NCBI GenBank assembly: GCA_023421505.1
Contig: JAEZTJ010000082.1
Location: 124,001 to 188,000, forward strand
DNA: 64,000 bases
Source of the DNA: Bacillota bacterium
Lineage (GTDB): Bacteria > Bacillota > Clostridia > Lachnospirales > Lachnospiraceae
Direction of reading: 5' to 3'
Position 1 is the stretch's first letter; each line of letters starts with the position of its first letter. Under the pieces are notes generated by a model. That model was given only the letters and a program-made list of their open reading frames with translations. It made no database searches and was not told the DNA's origin. Both the position numbers and the translations under genes were made by a program. Shown here piece by piece: positions 44,270 to 52,422 of this stretch.

Positions 44270-46033
44270 TTATACTCTCACAGTTATTGTATTAAAACCC
44301 TGATAACGTCTATAAAAGAATTCCTTTGTTTTATTTTTCACCATCAACATGCCAATTCCTTCCAAACCCTCTTCATTATCTTTGTTAATTTTTTTAGTTA
44401 TTACTTCAAATGGATTATGTTTCGTGGCATTATCTCTTATATGCAGCTCGAAGGTACTGTCCTCATTTGCAATCAGCGTTAGTTCTAAATATCCGCCTTC
44501 CATACCTGCAAAGCCATTCAGAAAAATGATACGGCAAATTTCCTCTACTGTAAGATTTACATAATATCTCTGTGAAAAGCTTTCACTCCACCTACTGCCA
44601 AAGGAATCGGTTTCAGTAATTAACGCTGTAAGATCTTCTCTCTTTTCAATTATCCTGCTATATATTCGACTCTCGTCATAGCCTCCTGCCCGATTATCTA
44701 AGTTCTTATCTTCGTGTCTCTTCCACCGAACCCAAATAACAGCAGAAACAAACTCTGTTGCAGGATAGGTCCACCAGAAGGCTTGTATACTAATGCTGCT
44801 AAGCAACAGGCTGAAAATAAGGTAGGTGGCAAAGGTTCGTAAAAAATTAATAAAAAATACCAGACTTGTCCTCTTCGCCGCCTGATAATAATAGCCCATT
44901 AGGATGGAATAACCTCCGATTACTGTACTTAAGCTAAAAAGCTGCACTGCCTTGATGCCAATCGATTTTGCCTCCTCACCCAAACCAAAGAAAGTACAGA
45001 TCGGTCCGGCAAAAGTGCCTGCAAGAAATGCCATAACGATACCTAAGACTGTTCCCCAGCCAAGTCCCACAGCAAGTGTATATTTCTGTGCATTTCTATT
45101 CTTTTCTCCGTAAAAGGTACTTACGAGCGGTTGTATTGCAGCACCCACCCCATCGTATACAGCAAACATGACATAAGAAAGATTAATGATTACATTAAAC
45201 ACAGCTAATCCTGTTGTTCCACCAGTTCTCATTAATAAATGATTCAGTATCATTAAGAATAGGAACTGAAATACAAATTGAGAGGAAGAAGCAAAGCCGG
45301 ATCTAAAAAGTAAGAAGCTGTGTCTGATATCCGGTATCATAAGTCTTAGCTTAAGTATGGTATGACTGCAAAACAAATGAGGAAGATAAATACAAATAGC
45401 TACAGACTTACCGGCTACGGTAGCAAGTATCGCTCCCTTCACTCCCATATGAAGGGTTAGTACAAAGATAACATTCAATATGATATCAACCAAATTACCA
45501 ACAATAAAGCCTATTGCCGCCAGCCTTTGGTTATCGTCACATCTTACATAATAATACAATAAAAAATTGATAAAGAAGAGTGGAGCAGCGATAAGCAGTA
45601 TTTTAGCATAATTCATCGCAGCTTCATAAAGAGCACCATCAGTAGGTCTTGTGCCAAGTACCAGCATAAGCTGAGGTAAGAATAGGGTTCCGAGAACTGA
45701 TATTGTAACACTCGTTATCAGAGAGACATACAGCATCTGATTAAAGCTTTTAATCCCCTCCTCAACCCTTCCTTCACCAAGCAATCTTGTATAATAAACT
45801 GATCCACCAATTGCGATACCCATATCAAAGACATTATATATCATATAAATAGGTGCAATGATACCGATCGCAGCCAATCCCGTTTCACCCATTCTAGAGC
45901 CGATCACCAGTGCATCTACGATATTCCCCAGTGATAGCCCTGCCGAGGATAGAAGAGAAGGAAGCAAAAAGCGGTAAAACATCCTGCGTGGAAAATACAT
46001 TTGCCTGCTATGTAAAAGACGATACTCTTTCAC
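44270..46033 (-). CDS. MATE transporter fused to a C-terminal RsbW-like ATPase domain
   Basis: 587 aa from GTG 46033, whose GTGA overlaps the stop of the DUF2156 gene; AAGGA is four bases upstream. Residues ~1-440 are a MATE (MOP superfamily) multidrug/Na+ exporter with 12 helices (LLPSLLSSAGLSLGNIVDALVIG and IGFIVGNLVDIILNVIFV in part). Residues ~460-587 are an RsbW/HATPase_c_2 domain: VNLTVEEICRIIFLNGF, HIRDNATKHNPFE, EGIGMLMVKNKTKEF. The N-box Asn is Ile and G1 lacks its Gly, so kinase activity is doubtful. This could place a partner-switching receiver on a membrane exporter. Confidence 0.88.
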   Translation of the reverse strand: MKEYRLLHSRQMYFPRRMFYRFLLPSLLSSAGLSLGNIVDALVIGSRMGETGLAAIGIIAPIYMIYNVFDMGIAIGGSVYYTRLLGEGRVEEGIKSFNQMLYVSLITSVTISVLGTLFLPQLMLVLGTRPTDGALYEAAMNYAKILLIAAPLFFINFLLYYYVRCDDNQRLAAIGFIVGNLVDIILNVIFVLTLHMGVKGAILATVAGKSVAICIYLPHLFCSHTILKLRLMIPDIRHSFLLFRSGFASSSQFVFQFLFLMILNHLLMRTGGTTGLAVFNVIINLSYVMFAVYDGVGAAIQPLVSTFYGEKNRNAQKYTLAVGLGWGTVLGIVMAFLAGTFAGPICTFFGLGEEAKSIGIKAVQLFSLSTVIGGYSILMGYYYQAAKRTSLVFFINFLRTFATYLIFSLLLSSISIQAFWWTYPATEFVSAVIWVRWKRHEDKNLDNRAGGYDESRIYSRIIEKREDLTALITETDSFGSRWSESFSQRYYVNLTVEEICRIIFLNGFAGMEGGYLELTLIANEDSTFELHIRDNATKHNPFEVITKKINKDNEEGLEGIGMLMVKNKTKEFFYRRYQGFNTITVRV

Positions 46034-46908
46034 TGCGTCCTTATCCTTCCCTTCCAAAGCTCATTAAACCGGACAGGCTTCATATCAGTTTTATGGATAC
46101 GAAGACCTTCTATCCCCAAATCTTCTTCCCGGTTAATATAGCGAATATTTTCTGGCAGCTGCTTATAAAGCTCCCATTTTAGGTAAGCATCAATATCACT
46201 TTCTATCGTCTTTGAGATGTGTAAATCATAGGTATCCTCTGTAATGGCCGAGCCCATAGCAAAGGCGTAGGGCAGATTATTCTCCATAAGCAGTACTCCT
46301 GATAAATCAAGTAATTCAAAATTATCAAATGCATTTAAAGTGGCCTTCTTATCTGCACTTTCCCCATTATGCTTTACTTCATTATTCCATCTTAAGGTTA
46401 CCTCTGCGGCAGCCTTTAGGCTATCCCTGCAAAGCTTAACTACAGACCAGTTGTGGGTACCGCTTCCCTTATGTACCTTAGCTCTTAAATGTTTAAAGCT
46501 TCCCCCATTCAGCTTTACCTGTTCCTCGCGGTCATAAATATATTCCCAGTCCTCTCTGGCACAAACAAATTCAAATGCACCGGGAAAATACTCCTCAAGA
46601 AATTCCATATCCTCCTTTTGTATATACTGAAGAGACAGGTTTTCTTTCTTAAGTAATGATGAAAGAAGGTCAAGCTTAGCTTTTTTGCTGCCACAGGGAA
46701 AGAAGTAATTATTATCTGTACTCTTCCCCCTTCTTACGCAAAAAAGCTCCTGTGTAAGGTATACACTAAGCTCCATTTTATCCTTCCATAAGTAAAGAGA
46801 TGAAAATGCATGCGAGGATAAGCAGTGGCCATACCTTTGTCTAATCGACTCTATCCTATATTTATCTTCAATTCTGATTTGTTTAAAAACCTCAAGTTCT
46901 CTATCCAT
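46030..46908 (-). CDS. DUF2156 domain protein (LPG synthase-like)
   Basis: 292 aa. DUF2156 corresponds to the GNAT-like aminoacyl-transferase fold of lysyl-phosphatidylglycerol synthases and related proteins. Seen: GHCLSSHAFSSLYLWKDKM, DWEYIYDREEQVKLNGGSFKHLRAKV (in pieces), AFAMGSAI, INREEDLGIEGLRIHKTDMKPV (in pieces). The MprF-type membrane domain is missing. Probable soluble transferase; substrate unknown. Six bases after the STAS gene and overlapping the MATE gene. Confidence 0.88.
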   Translation of the reverse strand: MDRELEVFKQIRIEDKYRIESIRQRYGHCLSSHAFSSLYLWKDKMELSVYLTQELFCVRRGKSTDNNYFFPCGSKKAKLDLLSSLLKKENLSLQYIQKEDMEFLEEYFPGAFEFVCAREDWEYIYDREEQVKLNGGSFKHLRAKVHKGSGTHNWSVVKLCRDSLKAAAEVTLRWNNEVKHNGESADKKATLNAFDNFELLDLSGVLLMENNLPYAFAMGSAITEDTYDLHISKTIESDIDAYLKWELYKQLPENIRYINREEDLGIEGLRIHKTDMKPVRFNELWKGRIRTQ

Positions 46909-46914
46909 GGCTTA

Positions 46915-47211
46915 TTACTCTATTGTAAGAATATCAACAAAACCGGTTACTTCAAACACTTCCATAATGATACTGTTTACATTTTTTACAATCATTTTGC
47001 CTTGCTTGTTCATTAGCTTCTGCGCTGATAGAATTACTCTTAATCCCGCTGAGGAAAGGTACTCTAGTTTGGAAAAATCTAATTCCAGTTTCGTTACACC
47101 GTTTAAAGAAGCCTTAAGCTCTGCTTCCAGATAGGGTGAAGTAATCGTATCAAGCCTACCTTCCAAATTAATTGACAAATTTTCTCCGTTTGCTGTTTTC
47201 ATAATATTCAC
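46915..47211 (-). CDS. STAS-domain anti-anti-sigma factor-like protein (RsbV type)
   Basis: 98 aa from GTG 47211, which has GGAGG seven bases upstream; ATG 47202 is too far from it. Typical STAS core: SINLEGRLDTITSPYLEAELKA, then LELDFSKLEYLSSAGLRVIL with the phosphorylatable Ser in LSSAGLR, then GFVDILTIE. First gene of the operon and presumed target of both the RsbW-like kinase (41096) and the SpoIIE-type phosphatase (41502). Confidence 0.94.
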   Translation of the reverse strand: MNIMKTANGENLSINLEGRLDTITSPYLEAELKASLNGVTKLELDFSKLEYLSSAGLRVILSAQKLMNKQGKMIVKNVNSIIMEVFEVTGFVDILTIE

Positions 47212-47266
47212 TATCTGACCTCCGATATTTATTATTATATCTTCCAATTTCGCACTTTTCAGTCAA

Positions 47267-47306
47267 ATTATACCATAATTTTATCATAATAATCTGCTTT
47301 TCTCAA
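47267..47306 (-). promoter_or_regulatory. Probable promoter of the partner-switching operon
   Basis: Minus strand TTGAGA (47301-47306), 17 bp, TAAAAT (47278-47283). An extended -10 TGGTATAAT (TATAAT at 47267-47272) lies eleven bases downstream and may be a second start. Confidence 0.55.
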
Positions 47307-47423
47307 GAATAGATGCATAAATCTGTAAAATTAATTAAATTTTTAGGTGGTTATATTATTAGCACAACTATTACCAAGAAATTATTCATCATATATTTCG
47401 TCTTTTAGCAGATACTAATATTG

Positions 47424-47484
47424 ATTTTTCAATCGGCAATTTTGTGCGCTGACCAAATTCATTGACATTTGGTGGCATGGAGGT
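47424..47484 (+). repeat. Leader element family B, copy B4
   Basis: Plus strand: GATTTTTCAATC, GGCAATTTTGTGCGCTGACC, AAATTC, then ACATTTGGTGGCATGGAGG ending at the ribosome site of the 51-aa gene. ACCAAAT pairs with ATTTGGT, so the hairpin just before ATGGAGG is kept although the bases differ from B1-B3. Confidence 0.75.
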
Positions 47485-47489
47485 GTTGT

Positions 47490-47645
47490 ATGGATAATAA
47501 TAAGAATAGAATTAAGGATCGCGAGAAAAGCAATTCAGAGCTTCGAAAGATGAGACCAAAGGATAATGCAGATGTTGGTATCAAAAACGGTCAGATTATA
47601 GGTGTTCACGAAAGCAAGCATGAAAGATCCAGGTCAGAAAAATAA
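47490..47645 (+). CDS. 51-aa hydrophilic small protein
   Basis: ATG 47490 has GGAGG four to six bases upstream, provided by leader element B4; stop at 47643-47645. The protein is strongly charged (MDNNKNRIKDREKSNSELRK at the start, ESKHERSRSEK at the end), with a short GIKNGQIIGVHE centre. It has no membrane segment and no recognised domain. Followed within 35 bp by repeat A6. Missed by length-limited gene finding; coding nature rests on the ribosome site and leader element. Confidence 0.6.
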   Translation: MDNNKNRIKDREKSNSELRKMRPKDNADVGIKNGQIIGVHESKHERSRSEK

Positions 47646-47676
47646 AACATCACCCCTGCTGTTAAGTAATATAGGC

Positions 47677-47833
47677 AATTGTGAAACTCAGTAATTGTAA
47701 GTATTGTATACACAGCATATACTATTCCGGAGCGGAATTAAAGTGTTAAAACACTTAAGCTCATAGGAGCGTTGGAGCGAAGGAATAGCATATGCTGTGT
47801 ATACAATTAATAAAACTATATAGTTTCGCAATT
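47677..47833. repeat. Palindromic repeat family A, copy A6 (full)
   Basis: 157 bp between AATTGTGAAAC and CGCAATT, opposite orientation to A1/A2. Near-perfect arms with GTATACACAGCATATACTA-like sequence, inner AGTGTTTTAACACTT palindrome, and GGAGCGTTGGAGCG. It is the best-preserved copy. Confidence 0.88.
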
Positions 47834-48002
47834 ACCAAATTAAGTAATAATAGCAGGGGTAAATATTACATAATTCATTTCAGGAAAAAATTTGTAAATT
47901 CATAAGATTTCTCTTGCTTCATAAACCTAATTCGCTTAAAATTTTACTATGTGTAAAATATTCTGCATTTTTAGGTATACGAGAACGAAGGAGGTTAATA
48001 GA

Positions 48003-48554
48003 GTGAATAAAAATAGAGTTCGTTCCGTAATAGCAATCGGTATTGGTACAGCGCTCTTCATTCTTATATCCTATGTAAATATACCTGTAATTTTCATCTC
48101 TGATATATCCTTTCAGCCCAGAGTGGCATTATTAGCATGTATATCGGCATTATTCGGTCCTATCGTCGGTGGTGCCGTCGGGCTATTTGGTCATGCTTTC
48201 TCAGATCTCCTTCTATACGGAGAGCTTTGGTGGAGCTGGATATTACCTGAGGCAGTAACCGGATTGATCATCGGTTTCTTTTCACCGGCCTTCAAAATAA
48301 AAGAAGGCTGTTTTAACGCTAAATGTGTCGTGTTCTTTAACCTTATTCAGATCATCGCAAATGCTCTCGCATGGATATTAATCGCTCCGGTTTTAGATAT
48401 CCTTATTTATAAAGTACCCTCCGATATGACATTTTCTCAAGGTTCGATTGCGTTTGTTGCAAATATTCTTTCAATCGGTATTATTAGCAGTATTATTCTG
48501 CTGGCATGTTCTTTGATGAAATTAAAAATGTCCGGTATTATCAAAAAAAAATAG
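48003..48554 (+). CDS. UPF0397-type ECF transporter S component
   Basis: 183 aa from GTG 48003 (GGAGG eight bases upstream). Five to six membrane helices; AIGIGTALFIL, ISFQPRVALLACISALFGPIVGGAVGLFGHAFSDLL (in pieces) and WWSWILPEAVTGLIIG match the UPF0397 family of vitamin-type ECF S components. ECF ATPases and the T component are not in the window, so it may use a shared ECF module. Substrate unknown. No riboswitch recognised upstream. Confidence 0.88.
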   Translation: MNKNRVRSVIAIGIGTALFILISYVNIPVIFISDISFQPRVALLACISALFGPIVGGAVGLFGHAFSDLLLYGELWWSWILPEAVTGLIIGFFSPAFKIKEGCFNAKCVVFFNLIQIIANALAWILIAPVLDILIYKVPSDMTFSQGSIAFVANILSIGIISSIILLACSLMKLKMSGIIKKK

Positions 48555-48586
48555 AAAAATGCAAAAAAGTGAAATTAGATATAAGT

Positions 48587-48640
48587 TAAGAGGGCTCCTT
48601 AGAATGAGAAATTCATCCTGATGGGAAACCCTCTTATTTT
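48587..48640. terminator. Terminator between ECF S and MurD genes
   Basis: TAAGAGGG / CCCTCTTA arms with a ~34-nt loop, followed by TTTT; it probably serves both convergent genes. Confidence 0.65.
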
Positions 48641-48651
48641 CTATCTCTATT

Positions 48652-49986
48652 TTATTTATTATCTAATACCAGCCGCTTAAATACCTCTCCGCGTTCTTCA
48701 AAATTCTTAAAAAAGCCATAGCTTGCTGCGGCCGGTGAGAAAAGGCAGGTTTTCCCTGGCATTGTCTCTTTTTTTGCCATCCTTACCGCTTCCTCTACAT
48801 CGGCAACCATTAGTAAATTGTGTTCATTTAACTTTTCCTCGCTACTTTTCATCAATTTACTGATCCGATAACCGGTATCGGGCATTAATATAATATTTCT
48901 GATATTCGAAGCCACTAAAAAATCCACTAACGGTTCATAGTCGATTCCTCTGTCCATACCACCTAATATTACCGTATCAATATTTTTGATGCTTAATGCC
49001 GCCTGAATGGTCGTCTCGCATATCGTTGAGATGGAATCATTATAAAACTTTACACCAGCAATCTCTGCCACATACTCCATTCTGTGAGGCAAAGGCTGGA
49101 AGGTTCTAAGTGCGCTCGTAAACTCCTCTTTCGTCACACCACATACCTTTGCAACCACATAAGCAGCTCCGATATTATATAGGTTATGTTGACCCTTTAA
49201 TAGAATATCCTCCTCCTGTATTTCAATTACCTGCCCTTGATAGTATATTTTATTTTCTTTTACAACAGCATCTGCAGCTTCTTTGGTATTTGTAATCGTG
49301 ATTTTATTTGCCTTAATTCCTGCTTCATCCTTCACAAATTCCCTATTATAAATAAACAGATCACCCTTTTGTTGAAAACGAAAAATATTTTCTTTTGCTG
49401 CTATATATTTTTCAAAGGTTCCATAATGATCAAGATGCTCCTGAAAGATATTTAAAAGGACTCCGATCTGCGGGGAATGTGTAACATATTCTAACTGATG
49501 GGAAGATAATTCATATACTACCTTCGTATTCTCCCCTATCTTCTCCAGCATATCAAATACAGGGATTCCAATATTGCCAACTAATATCGCATCCTTCCCG
49601 GACTCCTGAAGAATATGGTATAAAAGCGATGCGGTCGTGCTCTTGCCCTTTGTTCCTGTTATACCAATTGTCTGAGTACGGTAAAAATTAAGAAAAAGAT
49701 CGGTTTGTGAGGTTATCCTTTCTAAAATGGTGCTGTCTGTGATATTTAATACAATACCCGGACTTTTAATCACCAGATCATATTCCGGCAGTATTTCATG
49801 AAAGGCTTCTCCTCCATGGATTACAGCATTGTGTAAATCTTCCTTAATTGCATTCCTGTCATAAATTCCTACCAGCTTGTCAGGAAAGTGCTTTCTGATA
49901 AATTGATAGGTAGATTTTCCTTCCCTGCCATAGCCTAATATCAGTATTTTTTTATTTTGTAGTAGTGTACAGATTTGACTGATCAT
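48652..49986 (-). CDS. MurD-type UDP-N-acetylmuramoyl-L-alanine:glutamate ligase
   Basis: ATP-dependent ligase adding glutamate to UDP-MurNAc-L-Ala. 444 aa from ATG 49986 (GAGGT six bases upstream). Seen: GYGREGKSTYQFI near the N-terminus, ATP loop GITGTKGKSTTASLL, KVVYELSSHQLE, NIFQEHLDHYG, PHRMEYV and FYNDSISTICETT. Because it is coupled to a MurL gene it is probably MurD2, adding L-Glu rather than D-Glu. The gene order is MurL then MurD, overlapping. Confidence 0.9.
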   Translation of the reverse strand: MISQICTLLQNKKILILGYGREGKSTYQFIRKHFPDKLVGIYDRNAIKEDLHNAVIHGGEAFHEILPEYDLVIKSPGIVLNITDSTILERITSQTDLFLNFYRTQTIGITGTKGKSTTASLLYHILQESGKDAILVGNIGIPVFDMLEKIGENTKVVYELSSHQLEYVTHSPQIGVLLNIFQEHLDHYGTFEKYIAAKENIFRFQQKGDLFIYNREFVKDEAGIKANKITITNTKEAADAVVKENKIYYQGQVIEIQEEDILLKGQHNLYNIGAAYVVAKVCGVTKEEFTSALRTFQPLPHRMEYVAEIAGVKFYNDSISTICETTIQAALSIKNIDTVILGGMDRGIDYEPLVDFLVASNIRNIILMPDTGYRISKLMKSSEEKLNEHNLLMVADVEEAVRMAKKETMPGKTCLFSPAAASYGFFKNFEERGEVFKRLVLDNK

Positions 49987-49994
49987 GATATACC

Positions 49995-51371
49995 TCATTC
50001 ATTTAACATCAAAGCCTTTAAGCGTCCCAGGAACTCTGCCGGAACCTGGTTCTCCTTATTGTAATATTTGATGTATGTATTTTCTTCTGATTTAATCGTA
50101 TGATATAAGTTCTTACTCTTATAGTATTCATAAAGCTTAGGTATTCTTAAATTATTTGCTTCAAGCTTCTGTATCGTCATACAAACCGCCGTATTCGCTT
50201 CATCAACAGTTCCGACACATTCAAAGGGTTTTTCGGGAACCAAGCCAATCAGCTTCTCAAAGGTCACAATTAAGCTCTCATCATTTAACATATCACTTCC
50301 AAAGATTTGTTTTAGCTGCTTCGGTTCAACAAAAGGGGATAAAATGATATATACGAAGAGACACTTAGGACATAGGCCACACCATTTGCCGGATTTACTG
50401 CCGACATTGCAGCTTCTGAAAATATCATAATATTTATCCTGTTTTGCAAAAAAACGTGCAATTTGAAGCTCGGCAAAGGGTCTTAATAAGCTGAAATAGA
50501 ATACCCCACTATGAATATAGCATTCTTCATACTTAATAAAATCACTTTCAAATTGGTAACTTTTGGAATATTGATGATTTACCAGAGTTCCCTCCACCGT
50601 ACTTTCATTTGCACTGGCTTCATTGGATAGAACTACATATTTCTTATCATATAAATATGCCTGAAGGACCGAAGAAAAAGCTACAATTGCAGAAAATGGT
50701 GTATGACCGTTTAAATATCCTTCTTTATTCAGTGTCAAAAGCCTTGGATCAAGGCTCCTTTGTGCAATTAACACCTCTTCCTCTTTGTAACCGGCAATTG
50801 CCGCACTTCTTTCTGAGGCTTCCTTCTTATTAATCATATAGCATAAATTACTTTCTTTTCTGTCGCCTAAAAGCTCCAGGGTAACGATTGAGTCCTTGCC
50901 GCCTCCGATGGGGATCAGGCAGCCCTCCTTAACAAATTCTAATTTATTGAATTTACTTTCGAAAGGATTACTAACAACCTCCAGCTGCATAAAAGCTTCC
51001 ATATCAGTTTGAATTCCATTGGTATAAAAGAATTCACCAAGTCCAAGGAAATACTGCATTTTCCACCAGCTAATCTGTTCTTCCTTTAGATAACCGGCCT
51101 TAATTTTAACAAGCGGGGGGCAGGCACATTTCCAGTAGCTAATCAGCTCCACCATGCCTAATTGGAATGCCAGATTATTAACAACATCCTCCTGCTCATA
51201 ATTGATATCGAGATGCTTTTTTTGAAATTCCCAGCTTGGAGTAAATATGATATCCTCCTCCATTCGGAAGACAAAACTAATCAACAGCTTATCCTTTAAA
51301 TTCACAATTTCATATTTTTCGTATGTAAAAACAGGATGTTTTATTCTCAGTGCTTCGAATTTATTCTGCAT
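49995..51371 (-). CDS. murL: MurL-like UDP-MurNAc-L-Ala-L-Glu epimerase
   Basis: MurL epimerises the terminal L-Glu of UDP-MurNAc-L-Ala-L-Glu to D-Glu in an ATP-dependent reaction, replacing glutamate racemase. 458 aa, with the PP-loop motif PIGGGKDSIVTLELL near residue 155, SNEASANESTVEGTLVNHQYSKS in part, and a C-terminal cluster CNVGSKSGKWCGLCPKCLFVY. Length, motif and coupling to a murD gene match the Xanthomonas-type MurD2-MurL system and its Firmicute relatives. GGAGG precedes ATG 51371. Confidence 0.85.
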   Translation of the reverse strand: MQNKFEALRIKHPVFTYEKYEIVNLKDKLLISFVFRMEEDIIFTPSWEFQKKHLDINYEQEDVVNNLAFQLGMVELISYWKCACPPLVKIKAGYLKEEQISWWKMQYFLGLGEFFYTNGIQTDMEAFMQLEVVSNPFESKFNKLEFVKEGCLIPIGGGKDSIVTLELLGDRKESNLCYMINKKEASERSAAIAGYKEEEVLIAQRSLDPRLLTLNKEGYLNGHTPFSAIVAFSSVLQAYLYDKKYVVLSNEASANESTVEGTLVNHQYSKSYQFESDFIKYEECYIHSGVFYFSLLRPFAELQIARFFAKQDKYYDIFRSCNVGSKSGKWCGLCPKCLFVYIILSPFVEPKQLKQIFGSDMLNDESLIVTFEKLIGLVPEKPFECVGTVDEANTAVCMTIQKLEANNLRIPKLYEYYKSKNLYHTIKSEENTYIKYYNKENQVPAEFLGRLKALMLNE

Positions 51372-51564
51372 GAAAACCTCCTGCTATGGTAACTTCTTTA
51401 ATCATATTTTTGTTCATTGATATCTTCTTCTCCCGATCATAAAAAATGCCATTAAGAAACTTAAAACCTTCTTGGTATTTCAGCTATGCTTATTATATTC
51501 TTCATAATAAAAGAATTCAATGTTTATTTGATATTTATTGCTTCCAGTCCGTGCGTCTAATCCA

Positions 51565-51602
51565 CAAAAAAATACCCGAAATTCTATATAAAGGACTCCG
51601 GG
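51565..51602 (-). terminator. Intrinsic terminator after the membrane protein at 51666
   Basis: CCCGGA / TTTCGGG arms with a loop and a long U-run on the minus strand. Confidence 0.65.
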
Positions 51603-51665
51603 CGTGGTCGATAACTATTTTATTATAATCTATAGGAAAGTGATACGAAACAAAATTTGTTACGC

Positions 51666-52151
51666 TTAAGCCTTCATAGTGATCTCCCTGCATCTTTTGG
51701 ATTTTAGAAAGTATAAGTACCATAAGGCACTAAACACCAAGGTAAAAGCAATAGGCGCTATGAGTATCTCAACCGTCAGCTCTGTAACATTTTGGTAATG
51801 CAATAAGCCATTTCCTATCAAGCTTTTATCATTGACAGAGTAGCTAAAGATGATCAGAACACTGCATATCATAAATGCAACTCTGGCTATTAAATATTTC
51901 TTAGCTAACGCGACCATATTCTTTTTTAATTTAAAGCAGGTTACTGTAGTAAATAACATAAATAAAGCAAAAAGAATTCCTATAATCAGATATCCAATAC
52001 GCAGGACAGGAATATCACTAAAATGGTTATATACCTGATAAGTAAAGGAGACTGCCAGAAAAGTATCAATCGATAGGACCATAATTATAAAAAGTAGAAT
52101 AATACCTCTTTTTTCTTCTTCATATTCAAAAGGCTTGCTAAATTCATCCAT
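51666..52151 (-). CDS. Hypothetical membrane protein (DUF2569-like)
   Basis: 161 aa with four predicted transmembrane helices (about residues 15-38, 50-75, 85-105, 128-150) and a basic C-terminus. AAGGAGGG precedes ATG 52151. The helix pattern and length recall DUF2569 proteins, but this assignment is weak. Monocistronic with its own terminator, between murL and a MerR gene. Confidence 0.75.
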   Translation of the reverse strand: MDEFSKPFEYEEEKRGIILLFIIMVLSIDTFLAVSFTYQVYNHFSDIPVLRIGYLIIGILFALFMLFTTVTCFKLKKNMVALAKKYLIARVAFMICSVLIIFSYSVNDKSLIGNGLLHYQNVTELTVEILIAPIAFTLVFSALWYLYFLKSKRCREITMKA

Positions 52152-52297
52152 AAGATTCCCTCCTTGAGCTATTCATGATATCTCACAGATATTTTATATG
52201 TAAATGTTGGTATTTTCAATATAATTTTAAACTATTTTTGATTCTGTCTCAGAATATGACACCCTAAACAAGTAAGAAACACATCAGCTGTAGGTAC

Positions 52298-52331
52298 TGT
52301 GCATACAATTAAAACAACTATATTTCGCACA
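52298..52331. repeat. Palindromic repeat family A, copy A7 (diverged right-arm fragment)
   Basis: CTGTGCATACAATTAAAAC followed by AACTATATTTCGCAC; only the right arm remains, with several changes. It lies just upstream of the MerR promoter. Confidence 0.55.
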
Positions 52332-52368
52332 AGTTTTATTAAATTCAATAAAATTCTGTAAAACAATA

Positions 52369-52399
52369 TTGACTCTCACGTTACGTTATATTGTATGAT
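52369..52399 (+). promoter_or_regulatory. MerR-type promoter with 19-bp spacer
   Basis: TTGACT (52369-52374), 19-bp spacer, TATGAT (52394-52399). The spacer begins CTCACGTTACGT, containing the ACGT-T-ACGT dyad. Overlong spacers with a dyad are the mark of MerR-activated promoters. It should drive the MerR gene itself. Confidence 0.75.
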
Positions 52400-52422
52400 A
52401 AAGAAGGTAAGGAGGGATATCA

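Noticed and set aside
51535..51723. Minus-strand 62-codon frame
   Set aside because: It overlaps the end of the membrane protein gene and runs through its terminator; no ribosome site.
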